NCBI RefSeq assembly: GCF_004293625.1
Contig: NZ_CP033040.1
Coordinates: 620,001 to 684,000 of the forward strand
Reading direction: 5' to 3'
DNA from: Thiomicrorhabdus indica
Lineage (GTDB): Bacteria > Pseudomonadota > Gammaproteobacteria > Thiomicrospirales > Thiomicrospiraceae
Length of the DNA: 64,000 bases
A program made the translations under genes and the position numbers. The notes under the pieces are model-generated. The model was not told where the DNA came from, searched no databases, and saw nothing but the letters and a program-made list of their open reading frames with translations. Below, piece after piece: positions 55,483 through 64,000 of the stretch. The stretch's first letter is position 1, and each line of letters opens with the position of its first letter.

Positions 55483-58090
55483 TTTTTAGATCACCTGTGT
55501 GGTGATGAACGTTGGTGGTCGGAACAAAAGCGAAAAGCCGCCTTTCTAAATCACCTGTGTGGTGATGAACCGATGGGACAACTTTTAATTTAGTTGATGG
55601 TTTTTCTAAATCACCTGTGTGGTGATGAACATTAACGGTGGCATGAATCTTTTCGCCAAATATTTCTAAATCACCTGTGTGGTGATGAACAATATTACGT
55701 CGAAGCATTCGGCGGCTCTGCATTTCTAAATCACCTGTGTGGTGATGAACTTGAATTTACGCCTGAAGAAGCTGAACGACTATTTCTAAATCACCTGTGT
55801 GGTGATGAACATTAACAGAGCTACAACAATTGCAGAAGTGGATTTCTAAATCACCTGTGTGGTGATGAACCAAAAGCCGCAATGATATTAATTGCTTTAT
55901 GTTTTCTAAATCACCTGTGTGGTGATGAACAACACTTTGCACAAAGACTACATTGCCTTTGCTTTCTAAATCACCTGTGTGGTGATGAACGGTAGCCTGC
56001 ACCACCAGCTTTGTTTATCATTTTTCTAAATCACCTGTGTGGTGATGAACTCTTCAGGATACTCTAAACCTCCAAAGTCAATTTTCTAAATCACCTGTGT
56101 GGTGATGAACCGCAACTCGAAAAAGAATGTCAGTGAGTTTTCTTTCTAAATCACCTGTGTGGTGATGAACTAGCGAACTACTTTCAAGCCGGTATGGGCG
56201 GCTTTCTAAATCACCTGTGTGGTGATGAACATTTATTTGTTTCTGAGTTGTCGGCCACGGGTTTTCTAAATCACCTGTGTGGTGATGAACTCAATCAAAT
56301 TGTTGATGCGAATAAATCGGTTTTTCTAAATCACCTGTGTGGTGATGAACACGAGCTATTGGGTGCGAAACATGGCCACAAATTTCTAAATCACCTGTGT
56401 GGTGATGAACAGTAGATTCAAGTTTTGCACGATCGATATCATTTTCTAAATCACCTGTGTGGTGATGAACAAAAATCCACTTACATCCATGCTTGGATAT
56501 ATTTTCTAAATCACCTGTGTGGTGATGAACACAGCAGACGGCACTGCAGGGGCGATTTATACTTTCTAAATCACCTGTGTGGTGATGAACAAGACCAGAT
56601 TGATTTAGCAAAAAAGCTACTTTTTCTAAATCACCTGTGTGGTGATGAACTGTGCCAGGTAAACCAAGAAATTTCAGCATAATTTCTAAATCACCTGTGT
56701 GGTGATGAACCGCAACAAAAAAGCAAAATTCAACGCGGCTCATTTCTAAATCACCTGTGTGGTGATGAACCGTTGCCGTAACCTTGTTGGGGTTGTTGCT
56801 GTTTTCTAAATCACCTGTGTGGTGATGAACTCCTCTCCCTGTTTGACCCGCAAAACGCACAATTTCTAAATCACCTGTGTGGTGATGAACCCTTAAATGA
56901 CAAAACCCTTTAACATAGTCACTTTCTAAATCACCTGTGTGGTGATGAACCTTGGGGAATTCGTCAGTTTCAATTTTTGGGTTTTCTAAATCACCTGTGT
57001 GGTGATGAACGCAAACCCATCTCCAGACACTTGAACCGGAGCTTTCTAAATCACCTGTGTGGTGATGAACGAACAGATACGATTTTAGGGGCTTTGTCTT
57101 TTTTTCTAAATCACCTGTGTGGTGATGAACGGTTAATCGTCTGCAATATGGTCAAGCATTATTTTCTAAATCACCTGTGTGGTGATGAACATCCGGCCTG
57201 CGGCTTCGGCAATGGCGGCATTTTTCTAAATCACCTGTGTGGTGATGAACGTTCTGGCAACCATTGACCCAAACACTCATGCTTTCTAAATCACCTGTGT
57301 GGTGATGAACAATTGCTGAATGGTTTTCCAAGAATTTCATTATTTCTAAATCACCTGTGTGGTGATGAACGTTCTTATTTAAACTTGCCGACCATTGTAG
57401 AATTTCTAAATCACCTGTGTGGTGATGAACCGAGTACCGCATCGCCATTTTCATCAACAAGCTTTCTAAATCACCTGTGTGGTGATGAACTATTGATAAA
57501 AGTACCAACACCTGATGTTGATTTTCTAAATCACCTGTGTGGTGATGAACATCAAAGCGACATGGATAGCGCCTATCAAGACTTTCTAAATCACCTGTGT
57601 GGTGATGAACAATGCAACAATCAATGCGCAAGGCGTGCAAGTTTTCTAAATCACCTGTGTGGTGATGAACGCCACCCGATTGTCTGGCCAAAACCGACTC
57701 ATTTTCTAAATCACCTGTGTGGTGATGAACTGGCAGATGCGCTCATGCGCACGCTGGATTTATTTCTAAATCACCTGTGTGGTGATGAACGTTGTAACCG
57801 CCGCCATAGTGTTTCACTAGATTTTCTAAATCACCTGTGTGGTGATGAACGTGAATCATTAGAAACGTGTTTTCCGGCATACTTTCTAAATCACCTGTGT
57901 GGTGATGAACCGCACCGGTTAAGTTACGGCCAATAAATTCTTTTTCTAAATCACCTGTGTGGTGATGAACGCTGCCATCGCTAACAGTTGGCGGCGTGCA
58001 AATTTCTAAATCACCTGTGTGGTGATGAACCAGCACCTAAAAAAAATCAAAATGCAGTCAAATTTCTAAATCACCTGTGTGGTGATGAAC
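55483..58090 (-). CRISPR. Type I-F CRISPR array, 44 repeats and 43 spacers
   Basis: Repeats are 28 bp and every spacer is 32 bp, giving an unbroken 60-bp period. Read on the minus strand each repeat is GTTCA, stem TCACC, loop ACACA, stem GGTGA, tail TTTAGAAA, the same register as the canonical I-F repeat. The tail would give the 8-nt crRNA 5' handle after Cas6f cleavage. The repeat at 55483-55510 differs at two positions, marking the old end; the leader is on the right. No spacer duplicates were noticed. The leader-proximal spacer (58031-58062) is the newest. Confidence 0.98.
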
Positions 58091-58252
58091 TATAGAAACG
58101 TCAAAGATTATCGTTTTGATTCAAACGATTATCAATTTTTTCGTTAAAAACGAATGGTTTTTCCAAATTGTTAAAGAGCTTATAAAAATCAATAGCTTAG
58201 AGTTTTTTCGATTTTTGATTGTATTTTCTGTTTTAGAGTGATGCGTATTCTT
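58091..58252 (-). promoter_or_regulatory. CRISPR leader with IHF consensus sites
   Basis: This AT-rich 162-bp segment lies between cas2-3 and the leader-proximal repeat. AATCAATAGCTTA at 58187-58199 matches the IHF consensus (WATCAAnnnnTTR) perfectly. TATCGTTTTGATT at 58109-58121 matches its complement with one mismatch, 19 bp from the first repeat. GATTATC is directly repeated at 58106 and 58127, with an inverted TCGTTT/AAACGA between. IHF bends I-F leaders during spacer integration, and the layout fits that. A precise pre-crRNA promoter was not resolved. Confidence 0.75.
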
Positions 58253-61200
58253 TTATAAGCATCCTAAGTATTCATTGTATTGATTGCCTTCTTTGTCGCG
58301 ATATCTAAGGATGCGCATTTGCTCAAAATAATGCTCGGTTTGTCCTTGATAGTAAAAATCAATAATGTCTAACAATGGTTTGGCGATGAGTAAATAATCT
58401 GTGTGTTTCGGTTCTTGTTGGTCGAATGTGATATTAAGTGCCTCAGCAGATAAATGATTTTCAAGCGGTTGAAGGCTGAGCTGTCCCAGCGAATAGGTTA
58501 GTTGTACTTCCGCGTTTTGAGGGTCGCTTTCTCGAAACGGTAGGGCTTTTTCTTGTGTGGCTGAATAGGTGACTTCGGAATCCTGTAGAAAGCCTTTTTT
58601 AAAGCCATCGTCATGTTGAATAATTTCGTTGAAACTTTTGATTTCAATTCCCTTGGCAAGGTTTTTGGATTCATCATCGAGAATAATGCCGGCATTGATA
58701 AAGTCATCTTCGTCGAATTCAAATAATTCAGTAAATGTTTGTTCATTGTAATGAGCTGCCTTTTGTCCCAAGCCATCACAAAATCCAGGGTATTGATAGG
58801 GATTGCTTTGATTTTCAATGTCAAAACATTTCAGGCTTCTTTCAAGCACATAGCAGCCATTGTGTTTGGGGGTTTTTCGGTGGCGGTATTGGCGACCAAA
58901 GGTTTGAATAATACTTCGGTGGTCGCGTGGTTCGTTAATAATCCAATCAAAATCAAAATCTCGTCCCGTTTCAATAATCGGAGAAGCGATGACTAGCACA
59001 AAAATATGGGTTTTATTTTTCTGTTTGGCTTCTTGTTTTAATTGTTGGAAGCAGTCGGTCTCTTTTAAAAGAGGTTTTGTATCTTTACGAGTAAGTAGCT
59101 GTGCGAGTTGATGTTCTTGATAGGCTTTTTTAATTTCAAGATTTTTTGAGTGATAAATTTCAACTTTAAACAGCGCATTTTCTGGGATTAAATGGTTAAA
59201 GCTTCCGTCTAAAATCATAGCGCCCAATTCACGTATATATTGAACGTTGGCAAGTTTGATTAATCCTGTGCTAAACGATGTTTTTTCAATGGGTGTGGCA
59301 AATCTATCAAATAGTTCAAAGGTTTTTTCCAGCACATTTTCATAGACCTGTTCTAATGTGAAGTCCTGTTCAAGCGGTAATATTTTTAAGCGGCGTTTGC
59401 GGTCATTGTGTTGAATGAGTTGTTTAAACTCTTCAAAAAATGCATCGATAATTGTTGAGTTGGCAGCGTTTTCATCCAACAAGACGGTTTGATTAAGATC
59501 GGGTTCGTGAGTGTAGAAGCCTTGATAAATTCGACAAGGAATTTGTTTAATTTGGCAGTGTAGTTGGTAGCCTGTTTGATAGGCATGATTAAGTTCTTTT
59601 GCCAACCGGTTTGAAATGGTTGCAGAACTGATTAGGACTTTGCGACCATAGAAACCGCTGAGATAGATCAAACGTAAGATACTGGGGAGTTGCTGAGGTT
59701 GGTAGTTGTCGATTTCATCAATAATTAAATCTGAACTCATAATTCTTAACAGATATTTTGAGGCATTCGACTTGGTGCTGTTGATGCCTGAAATTAAGTA
59801 ATCAATGGTGCAACTTAAAACCGGTGCATCGAGAATTTTTGCCAGTTTTGGTTGAAATTTATTGTCTGCAAATTGCAGAAATTTGGGCAAGTCTTCTGAG
59901 AGCTTTTGTTCGTAAATTAACTCGGTTTGTTGTTCTTCCTCTTGCGCGTCTTCTAATACACTTTGTTCAGAATTCTTTACCGGCCGGTTTAGTTTTTGAT
60001 GGGTTTGGTTTTGTTCAAAAAGCTCTCGGCTATGAGTGGAACCAATAATCCCGGCGATTGCTTCAGGGTCAATTTTGAGAAACTCTTGATATTCTTGATA
60101 GGTTTGTAAGGTTAAGCTTTTTAAACCAAGTAAGCAGCTAAAACGCAAATCTTGATTTTGATTGATTGCGCTCATGATTTTTGGGGCGGCAATGGTTTTT
60201 CCAGCGCCTGTTTTCGCCATTAGGCAGCCAATAAAGCCGTAATACATTTCATTTTGGCTGTTTGGGTTGATGGTTTTTGTAATGGAATCTACAGCATTGT
60301 TTTGCCAGCCAAAGTTGTGTTGCAGTGCTAGTGGTACCCGTTTTAGCAGTTTTTTAGGCGCATAGGCTAAGTGCGAAAAGGCCGGTTCTTGCGAGCCAAA
60401 AGCGAGTTGAAACAAGTAGCGTGTGGTTTGATTGGCGGTTTTGCTGACGCCCAATAAATGTTCTTCAAGGGTTTGATTGTAGTATTGGTTGTCTTGATGA
60501 GTGTAAAGATTGGCATAAGGTGTTTGATGTTGATTCCAACGTTCTTGCTGCATGTTTTGAGAAGAAAAATGTTGGTCTGCCAAAATAAACGCTGGGCGTA
60601 GTAGGTATTGCGTCAGTTTATCTAAAGTGCTGTTCTCGGCTAAAATACTTTCTAAATAGGATTGATGTTGTGAGTCTTGATAAATTTCCAGCAATTTCTG
60701 AAAACTATTTTGTAACTTCTCTCGATAGGTTGCATCGTTGATTAAAAGTGACTGCTGTTGATAAGCTTCAATCAGTTTTGTGTGTTGTTTTGCATCATAG
60801 GCTCGACCATAGGTTTCGTTTGCACCGTAAATATTCCAAATTAGGCGATGATGGGACAAGGTGATTTGCAAAATGGCTTCAAAGAGCCCTCGGTTTGTTT
60901 GAAGTTCTTTACTGACCTTATAGCAGGCAAGAAAATCAAAGTTAGCAATTTGTTCAATAATTGTTTGAATTTGTTCTTCAAAAGGCTTTTTAGAGTGACC
61001 TTTGAACAAAGGACTGAATAAATCATACGAGAGTTTTTCATGCCGAATCGGGTCGGCATTGTGCAAGGCTTTTTTTAAGTTTGGGTCGTCTGGATTTAGT
61101 GAGAGCTTATTTTGAAAATAGTAAAAACCCTTTCCAATATCATGCACTAAGCCTGTGATGACATTCAGTTGTGTTAAGAATTTTTTTAGATCATTCAGGT

Positions 61201-61513
61201 GTTCGGGAATGGCGAAAGATTCAAATTTTTTGCTGGTATAACGAAATATAAATTCGCCATTTTCACTGTAATTCTCAGCACTGCCTACAATCCATTCCAA
61301 TTCAATTCGAGAACGCGTTGTAATTTTATAGCACGCGACTGTCGTATTCTTGCTCGCTACAGAATTCAGCTCGGCTTTGAGCGCTTGCAACCCTTTTTCA
61401 GTGATAGCGCCCGAATAAACATTTTTGCCAATATTAGGAAGATATTGTGCAAGGATTCTGCGGCTTAGGCTCAATGCTTTCTTTTTACTTTCATTGATTA
61501 AAATGATGTTCAT
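58253..61513 (-). CDS. cas2-3: Fused Cas2-Cas3 nuclease-helicase (type I-F)
   Basis: The 1086-residue protein has an N-terminal Cas2-like domain (about residues 1-95), an HD nuclease starting at LVHDIGKGFYYFQNKL (His124-Asp125), and an SF2 helicase with GAGKT near residue 434, DEID near 599, SSATIS, and QTFGRQYRHR near 873, plus a C-terminal region. It both degrades DNA recruited by the Cascade complex and joins Cas1 in adaptation. A palindrome copy at 59979-59988 encodes Asn-Arg-Pro-Val in a charged linker (about residue 509). It is divergent from csy1. Confidence 0.96.
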   Translation of the reverse strand: MNIILINESKKKALSLSRRILAQYLPNIGKNVYSGAITEKGLQALKAELNSVASKNTTVACYKITTRSRIELEWIVGSAENYSENGEFIFRYTSKKFESFAIPEHLNDLKKFLTQLNVITGLVHDIGKGFYYFQNKLSLNPDDPNLKKALHNADPIRHEKLSYDLFSPLFKGHSKKPFEEQIQTIIEQIANFDFLACYKVSKELQTNRGLFEAILQITLSHHRLIWNIYGANETYGRAYDAKQHTKLIEAYQQQSLLINDATYREKLQNSFQKLLEIYQDSQHQSYLESILAENSTLDKLTQYLLRPAFILADQHFSSQNMQQERWNQHQTPYANLYTHQDNQYYNQTLEEHLLGVSKTANQTTRYLFQLAFGSQEPAFSHLAYAPKKLLKRVPLALQHNFGWQNNAVDSITKTINPNSQNEMYYGFIGCLMAKTGAGKTIAAPKIMSAINQNQDLRFSCLLGLKSLTLQTYQEYQEFLKIDPEAIAGIIGSTHSRELFEQNQTHQKLNRPVKNSEQSVLEDAQEEEQQTELIYEQKLSEDLPKFLQFADNKFQPKLAKILDAPVLSCTIDYLISGINSTKSNASKYLLRIMSSDLIIDEIDNYQPQQLPSILRLIYLSGFYGRKVLISSATISNRLAKELNHAYQTGYQLHCQIKQIPCRIYQGFYTHEPDLNQTVLLDENAANSTIIDAFFEEFKQLIQHNDRKRRLKILPLEQDFTLEQVYENVLEKTFELFDRFATPIEKTSFSTGLIKLANVQYIRELGAMILDGSFNHLIPENALFKVEIYHSKNLEIKKAYQEHQLAQLLTRKDTKPLLKETDCFQQLKQEAKQKNKTHIFVLVIASPIIETGRDFDFDWIINEPRDHRSIIQTFGRQYRHRKTPKHNGCYVLERSLKCFDIENQSNPYQYPGFCDGLGQKAAHYNEQTFTELFEFDEDDFINAGIILDDESKNLAKGIEIKSFNEIIQHDDGFKKGFLQDSEVTYSATQEKALPFRESDPQNAEVQLTYSLGQLSLQPLENHLSAEALNITFDQQEPKHTDYLLIAKPLLDIIDFYYQGQTEHYFEQMRILRYRDKEGNQYNEYLGCL

Positions 61514-61658
61514 TTTTTCAATTCTTTTGTGTATCTATATATGATTAATTATGTATTAAATTTGTGCATATTAATAAATAGGTATGCTAGGAAATAAGTT
61601 GACTTTTGTTTTTTAAAAGCTAGTTTATTAAAAATGAATTTAATTGTATGAGGTTTTT
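61514..61658. promoter_or_regulatory. Divergent cas2-3 / csy1 control region
   Basis: This very AT-rich 145-bp region must drive cas2-3 leftward and csy1-csy3 rightward. TTGACT at 61599-61604 is a plausible -35 for csy1, with only weak -10 candidates 16-18 bp on. No operator symmetry was identified. Confidence 0.5.
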
Positions 61659-62945
61659 ATGCAAATAAGTATTGATGAAATATCAACAGGTGTCTTAATT
61701 GATCAGTTGAATTTTAAGCAGGAGCTAAAAGACAAAATCCTTAAAGATTTGCAAAAATCTCAACAGTGCCTGTTTAAGGCAAAAAAAATTGAGGATGTCG
61801 TTAAGCCGTTATATCGGGAAGGGGTAGAGTGTTCTCCCGATAATGTCAAAGGTTTTATCTATCTGAGTAATTTTGAAAAATTGCAGGATCCTGTTTTAAC
61901 CATTTTTGAAAGTCATTGGGTGCTTGAATTTAATGAAATAAAAAATCACCAAACCGTTTTCCCTGAAAAAACTCGAGGTTGTCATAACTTTACCAATCGC
62001 GGGTTTATTAACACTGAAGATTCTAGCTTGTTTAAGCCTAATGCCAGAGCAAGTTTAAAGGGGATTAGTTCGTTTACTTTAGGAGTTAATCAACGAACTT
62101 TTGCGCCTTACGATGGTTCGCAAAGTGGTGTTTATAAGCATTTAAATTTGGTATTAAATAATCAGAGTCTTTATGTGCATTTGGCGAATCATTCGGAATT
62201 AGAAGCTGAAATTTTAATGAGTCTGCAAGCGATTTATGGCAAACCTTATGTGCAATCCTTGCAAGATTATTTAAGTCATCCAGCGCCTGAAATAACTGAG
62301 GTTGATGGATATTCAAAACAAATTACAGTGCCTTTTAATAATGGCTATGTTTTGGTATCGCCAGTGTTTAATCACCATAATTTGCAAGTGTTTAGTCGAT
62401 TGCGCTATGAGAAAGGTAAGTTAATAGATTTGAACGAAAAGTTTTTGGGCGGTACTAAGCCTGGCAACGTTTCTTATACGAATTTATTGGGAGGGGGAGC
62501 TTTAAACCAATTTAAGATGCCGTTTCCAAAAGAGAGTGCTGCTAATCAACGTGCTTTATATGTGTTGGCAACTAAAGGACATTTAGTTTTATCTGAGCTA
62601 CGTGGGCTTTTGAATCAAGCTGCAAAAGTTATGAGTAATTCTGAGATACCTAAATTGCAACGCGAAAAAATGGCACAACAATCCTCTTGGTTGCTTTTGC
62701 AATTTGCTGTTTCTCAAGTAGAGATGTTGTGGTTGAATCAAGAAAATTTCCCCATAAAGCCGGCATTGTTGCAGATTTTTCAGGGGATTTTTGCTCCAAA
62801 ATCCAAAGGATTAGGAAAAGCCGACGTGATGGCATTTTGGCAGGAATTAATTTTGCAATCGATGCGAAATCAAGACTATGCCAAAGCGTGTTTAACCGAG
62901 CAGTTTGTTACAGCGTTAAAAGAAGAGGTGACTCGCTATGCCTAA
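61659..62945 (+). CDS. csy1: Type I-F Cascade large subunit Csy1/Cas8f
   Basis: Csy1 forms the tail of the I-F surveillance complex with Csy2 and contributes to PAM recognition. The 428-residue protein is diverged, but it keeps FLGGTKPGNVSYTN, which corresponds to the GGTKPQN motif of Pseudomonas Csy1. A preceding segment (VPFNNGYVLVSPVFNHHNL) resembles its GSGYHLLAPLF region. The ATG at 61659 follows GAGG; a TTG 15 bp upstream is less likely. It overlaps csy2 by 8 bp. Confidence 0.85.
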   Translation: MQISIDEISTGVLIDQLNFKQELKDKILKDLQKSQQCLFKAKKIEDVVKPLYREGVECSPDNVKGFIYLSNFEKLQDPVLTIFESHWVLEFNEIKNHQTVFPEKTRGCHNFTNRGFINTEDSSLFKPNARASLKGISSFTLGVNQRTFAPYDGSQSGVYKHLNLVLNNQSLYVHLANHSELEAEILMSLQAIYGKPYVQSLQDYLSHPAPEITEVDGYSKQITVPFNNGYVLVSPVFNHHNLQVFSRLRYEKGKLIDLNEKFLGGTKPGNVSYTNLLGGGALNQFKMPFPKESAANQRALYVLATKGHLVLSELRGLLNQAAKVMSNSEIPKLQREKMAQQSSWLLLQFAVSQVEMLWLNQENFPIKPALLQIFQGIFAPKSKGLGKADVMAFWQELILQSMRNQDYAKACLTEQFVTALKEEVTRYA

Positions 62946-63798
62946 GTTATTTTTTGTGATGAAAGACGTACAAGTTGAAGGGGCTAATGCAACTACCAGT
63001 TATTTAACGAATGCTTATCCAACTTCGTCCATTTTAGGTATGGCAGAAGCCTTTGCCTTTCAGCTAAAACAGTCTGATTTAGCGGATGAATTGCTTGAAG
63101 AACCTGTTCAGGCCTTGTCGATTATCAAGCACTTTGAGTTTCAAGCGGGTAAAAAAGCTTTTCCAGCATTTCATAAATCTGGAGGGGCTGCTCATAAAAG
63201 TATGAGTCCGAGTGAGATTACATTGAGTGAATCCTTATGTAATTTTACAGCCACTTTGGTATTTGCGATTTCGTTTCACCGAGGTGTAGACGTTGAGGAT
63301 GAGTTATTGCCGAAGTGGCAGACATTTTTGCAAAGAGCGCGTGTTGCTGGTGGAAAAATCACCAATCTAGAGAAGGTGCAAATGGATTTAGTTTTTCGTT
63401 CTGTCAGTAGTTTAGAAGAGGCATTAACTTATGAAAAAGGTTGGGTGGTTGAAGATGCCAGCGATGAGTTCGAGACAGTGGTTGAAGAGTTTGATGTGAC
63501 CGAAGCGGTTCGTCAGTTTACTTTTACCTACATCGCAGAAGAGACAGTTAATGGTGTAAAGCAGAAACATTACTCTAAAAAACAAAAAGGATGGTATTTC
63601 TTAGATTTACTGGGTTACCAGTTTCTTGAAGAGCCAAGAAAACGAAATGGTACGCGATTTGATCAGCCTCATGTGTTTGCAGAGCCGGTCGTGACCGCGA
63701 AAAAGTTGTCTTACTTTCGTCTAAACCGTTTAGATGAATTATTTTGGCAATGGCATAACGCAAAGGAGAGTGTCTGGTTAACACAAGTTGAATTGTAG
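62938..63798 (+). CDS. csy2: Type I-F Cascade subunit Csy2/Cas5f
   Basis: Csy2 pairs with Csy1 and holds the crRNA 5' handle. The 286-residue protein is shorter than the Pseudomonas one (about 327) and diverged. It shows NATTSYLTNAYPTSSILGMAEA near the start, in place of the SPLTWGFPSP segment, then VAGGKI and a late KGWYFLDLLGYQFLEEP and DELFWQWH. These match the family in order. The ATG overlaps the end of csy1, so they are translationally coupled. Confidence 0.82.
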   Translation: MPKLFFVMKDVQVEGANATTSYLTNAYPTSSILGMAEAFAFQLKQSDLADELLEEPVQALSIIKHFEFQAGKKAFPAFHKSGGAAHKSMSPSEITLSESLCNFTATLVFAISFHRGVDVEDELLPKWQTFLQRARVAGGKITNLEKVQMDLVFRSVSSLEEALTYEKGWVVEDASDEFETVVEEFDVTEAVRQFTFTYIAEETVNGVKQKHYSKKQKGWYFLDLLGYQFLEEPRKRNGTRFDQPHVFAEPVVTAKKLSYFRLNRLDELFWQWHNAKESVWLTQVEL

Positions 63799-63908
63799 GC
63801 AATTGAGTAAGAGGTTTCACCGTAAAGGTGGTTTGTATATGTATTTGATGATTTCGTCCTTTGTCAAACATCGCTTTGATAATGGACGCTTTAATAGGAT
63901 TTATAGAA

Positions 63909-64000
63909 ATGGCGAAAAAATTACCGACATTACTTTCTTTAACGGGCGCAATTGATCCTTCGCACGCCTTAATGTTTGGCTCATCTGGATTCGATGGGGA
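63909..64000 (+). CDS. csy3: Type I-F Cascade backbone Csy3/Cas7f (partial)
   Basis: Only the first 30 codons are in the window. They read MAKKLPTLLSLTGAIDPSHA followed by LMFGSSGFDG, comparable to the LAFERKLDPSDALM start of Pseudomonas Csy3. AGGAT precedes the ATG. The 110-bp gap after csy2 is longer than usual for this operon. Cas7f forms the six-subunit crRNA backbone. cas6f is expected beyond the edge. Confidence 0.75.
   Translation, partial: MAKKLPTLLSLTGAIDPSHALMFGSSGFDG

Larger units (their letters stand above)
364..59988. repeat. Highly iterated palindrome ACCGGCCGGT (family entry)
   Basis: Exact copies start at 364, 723, 5785, 7731, 8421, 12259, 13523, 16442, 20222, 25730, 26422, 30851, 32253, 34000, 34591, 37924, 37945, 43940, 45928, 49673, 49874, 51436, 55470 and 59979. 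That is 24 in 64 kb, where well under one is expected by chance. Near-copies with a CGGCCGG core lie near 2360, 2898, 3553, 10233 and 39933. Fifteen copies are in genes and nine between genes. Flanks often extend the symmetry to 12-16 bp. The coordinates mark the family's extent, not one element. Confidence 0.9.

Noticed and set aside
55430-58036. Long reading frames on both strands across the array with repeated HHHTGDLE or FLNHLCGDE units
   Set aside because: They are artefacts: the 60-bp repeat-spacer period is divisible by three, so the stop-free repeat recurs in the same frame. There are no ribosome sites and the region is a CRISPR array.
364-59988. Palindrome as an uptake sequence or Chi site
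   Set aside because: Uptake and Chi sequences are asymmetric, while this motif is a perfect palindrome; the identity is left open.
54475-64000. Possible Tn7-like CRISPR-associated transposon
   Set aside because: cas1 and a full cas2-3 with intact HD and helicase motifs are present and no tns genes are seen, so this is an immunity-type I-F locus.

Overview
The window comes from a gammaproteobacterial chromosome. Its content (flavocytochrome c sulfide dehydrogenase genes with a NapC-type tetraheme cytochrome, a complete system I cytochrome c maturation operon, many c-di-GMP enzymes, Pseudomonas-like yqgE-ruvX-pyrR-pyrB-pyrC' order and moderate GC) suggests a sulfur-oxidising chemolithotroph of the Thiomicrospira/Hydrogenovibrio/Thiomicrorhabdus type. 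That placement is inference; no rRNA or tRNA gene was seen.

Layout. 1-10.4 kb: partial yggS, polyphosphate kinase 2, a pyrimidine operon carrying a DHOase-like protein without its metal histidines, apbE, gshB and gshA. 10.8-25.2 kb: three large c-di-GMP proteins, a PhnD-like lipoprotein, rsmE, metF, metK with a structured leader, and purE/purK. 25.2-32.8 kb: nnr, uppP, midA, two tandem unrecognised paralogs, folB, plsY, tsaD. 33.2-37.9 kb: macromolecular synthesis cluster rpsU-yqeY-dnaG-rpoD. 38-43.6 kb: a chemoreceptor with repeated HAMP-like modules, then the fcc sulfide-oxidation cluster. 43.7-50.9 kb: ccmABCDEFGHI, including a 52-codon ccmD. 51.1-54.4 kb: comFB-like gene, a hydrolase-like/TlpA fusion, purD.

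54.4-64 kb holds a type I-F CRISPR-Cas locus in an unusual order. cas1, an array of 44 repeats and 43 spacers with an exact 60-bp period, and cas2-3 all read leftward. csy1, csy2 and the start of csy3 read rightward from a divergent AT-rich region. The leader lies between cas2-3 and the array and contains one exact and one near-exact IHF consensus site. The effector proteins look strongly diverged from the Pseudomonas I-F proteins.

Two layers of repeated DNA overlie the genes. The first is a 10-bp palindrome, ACCGGCCGGT, found 24 times exactly; it is read in all three codon frames inside genes, is frequent between genes, and two copies form the rpoD terminator. The second is small non-coding palindromic or MITE-like elements: three copies of one family, one copy of a second, and two copies of a third.
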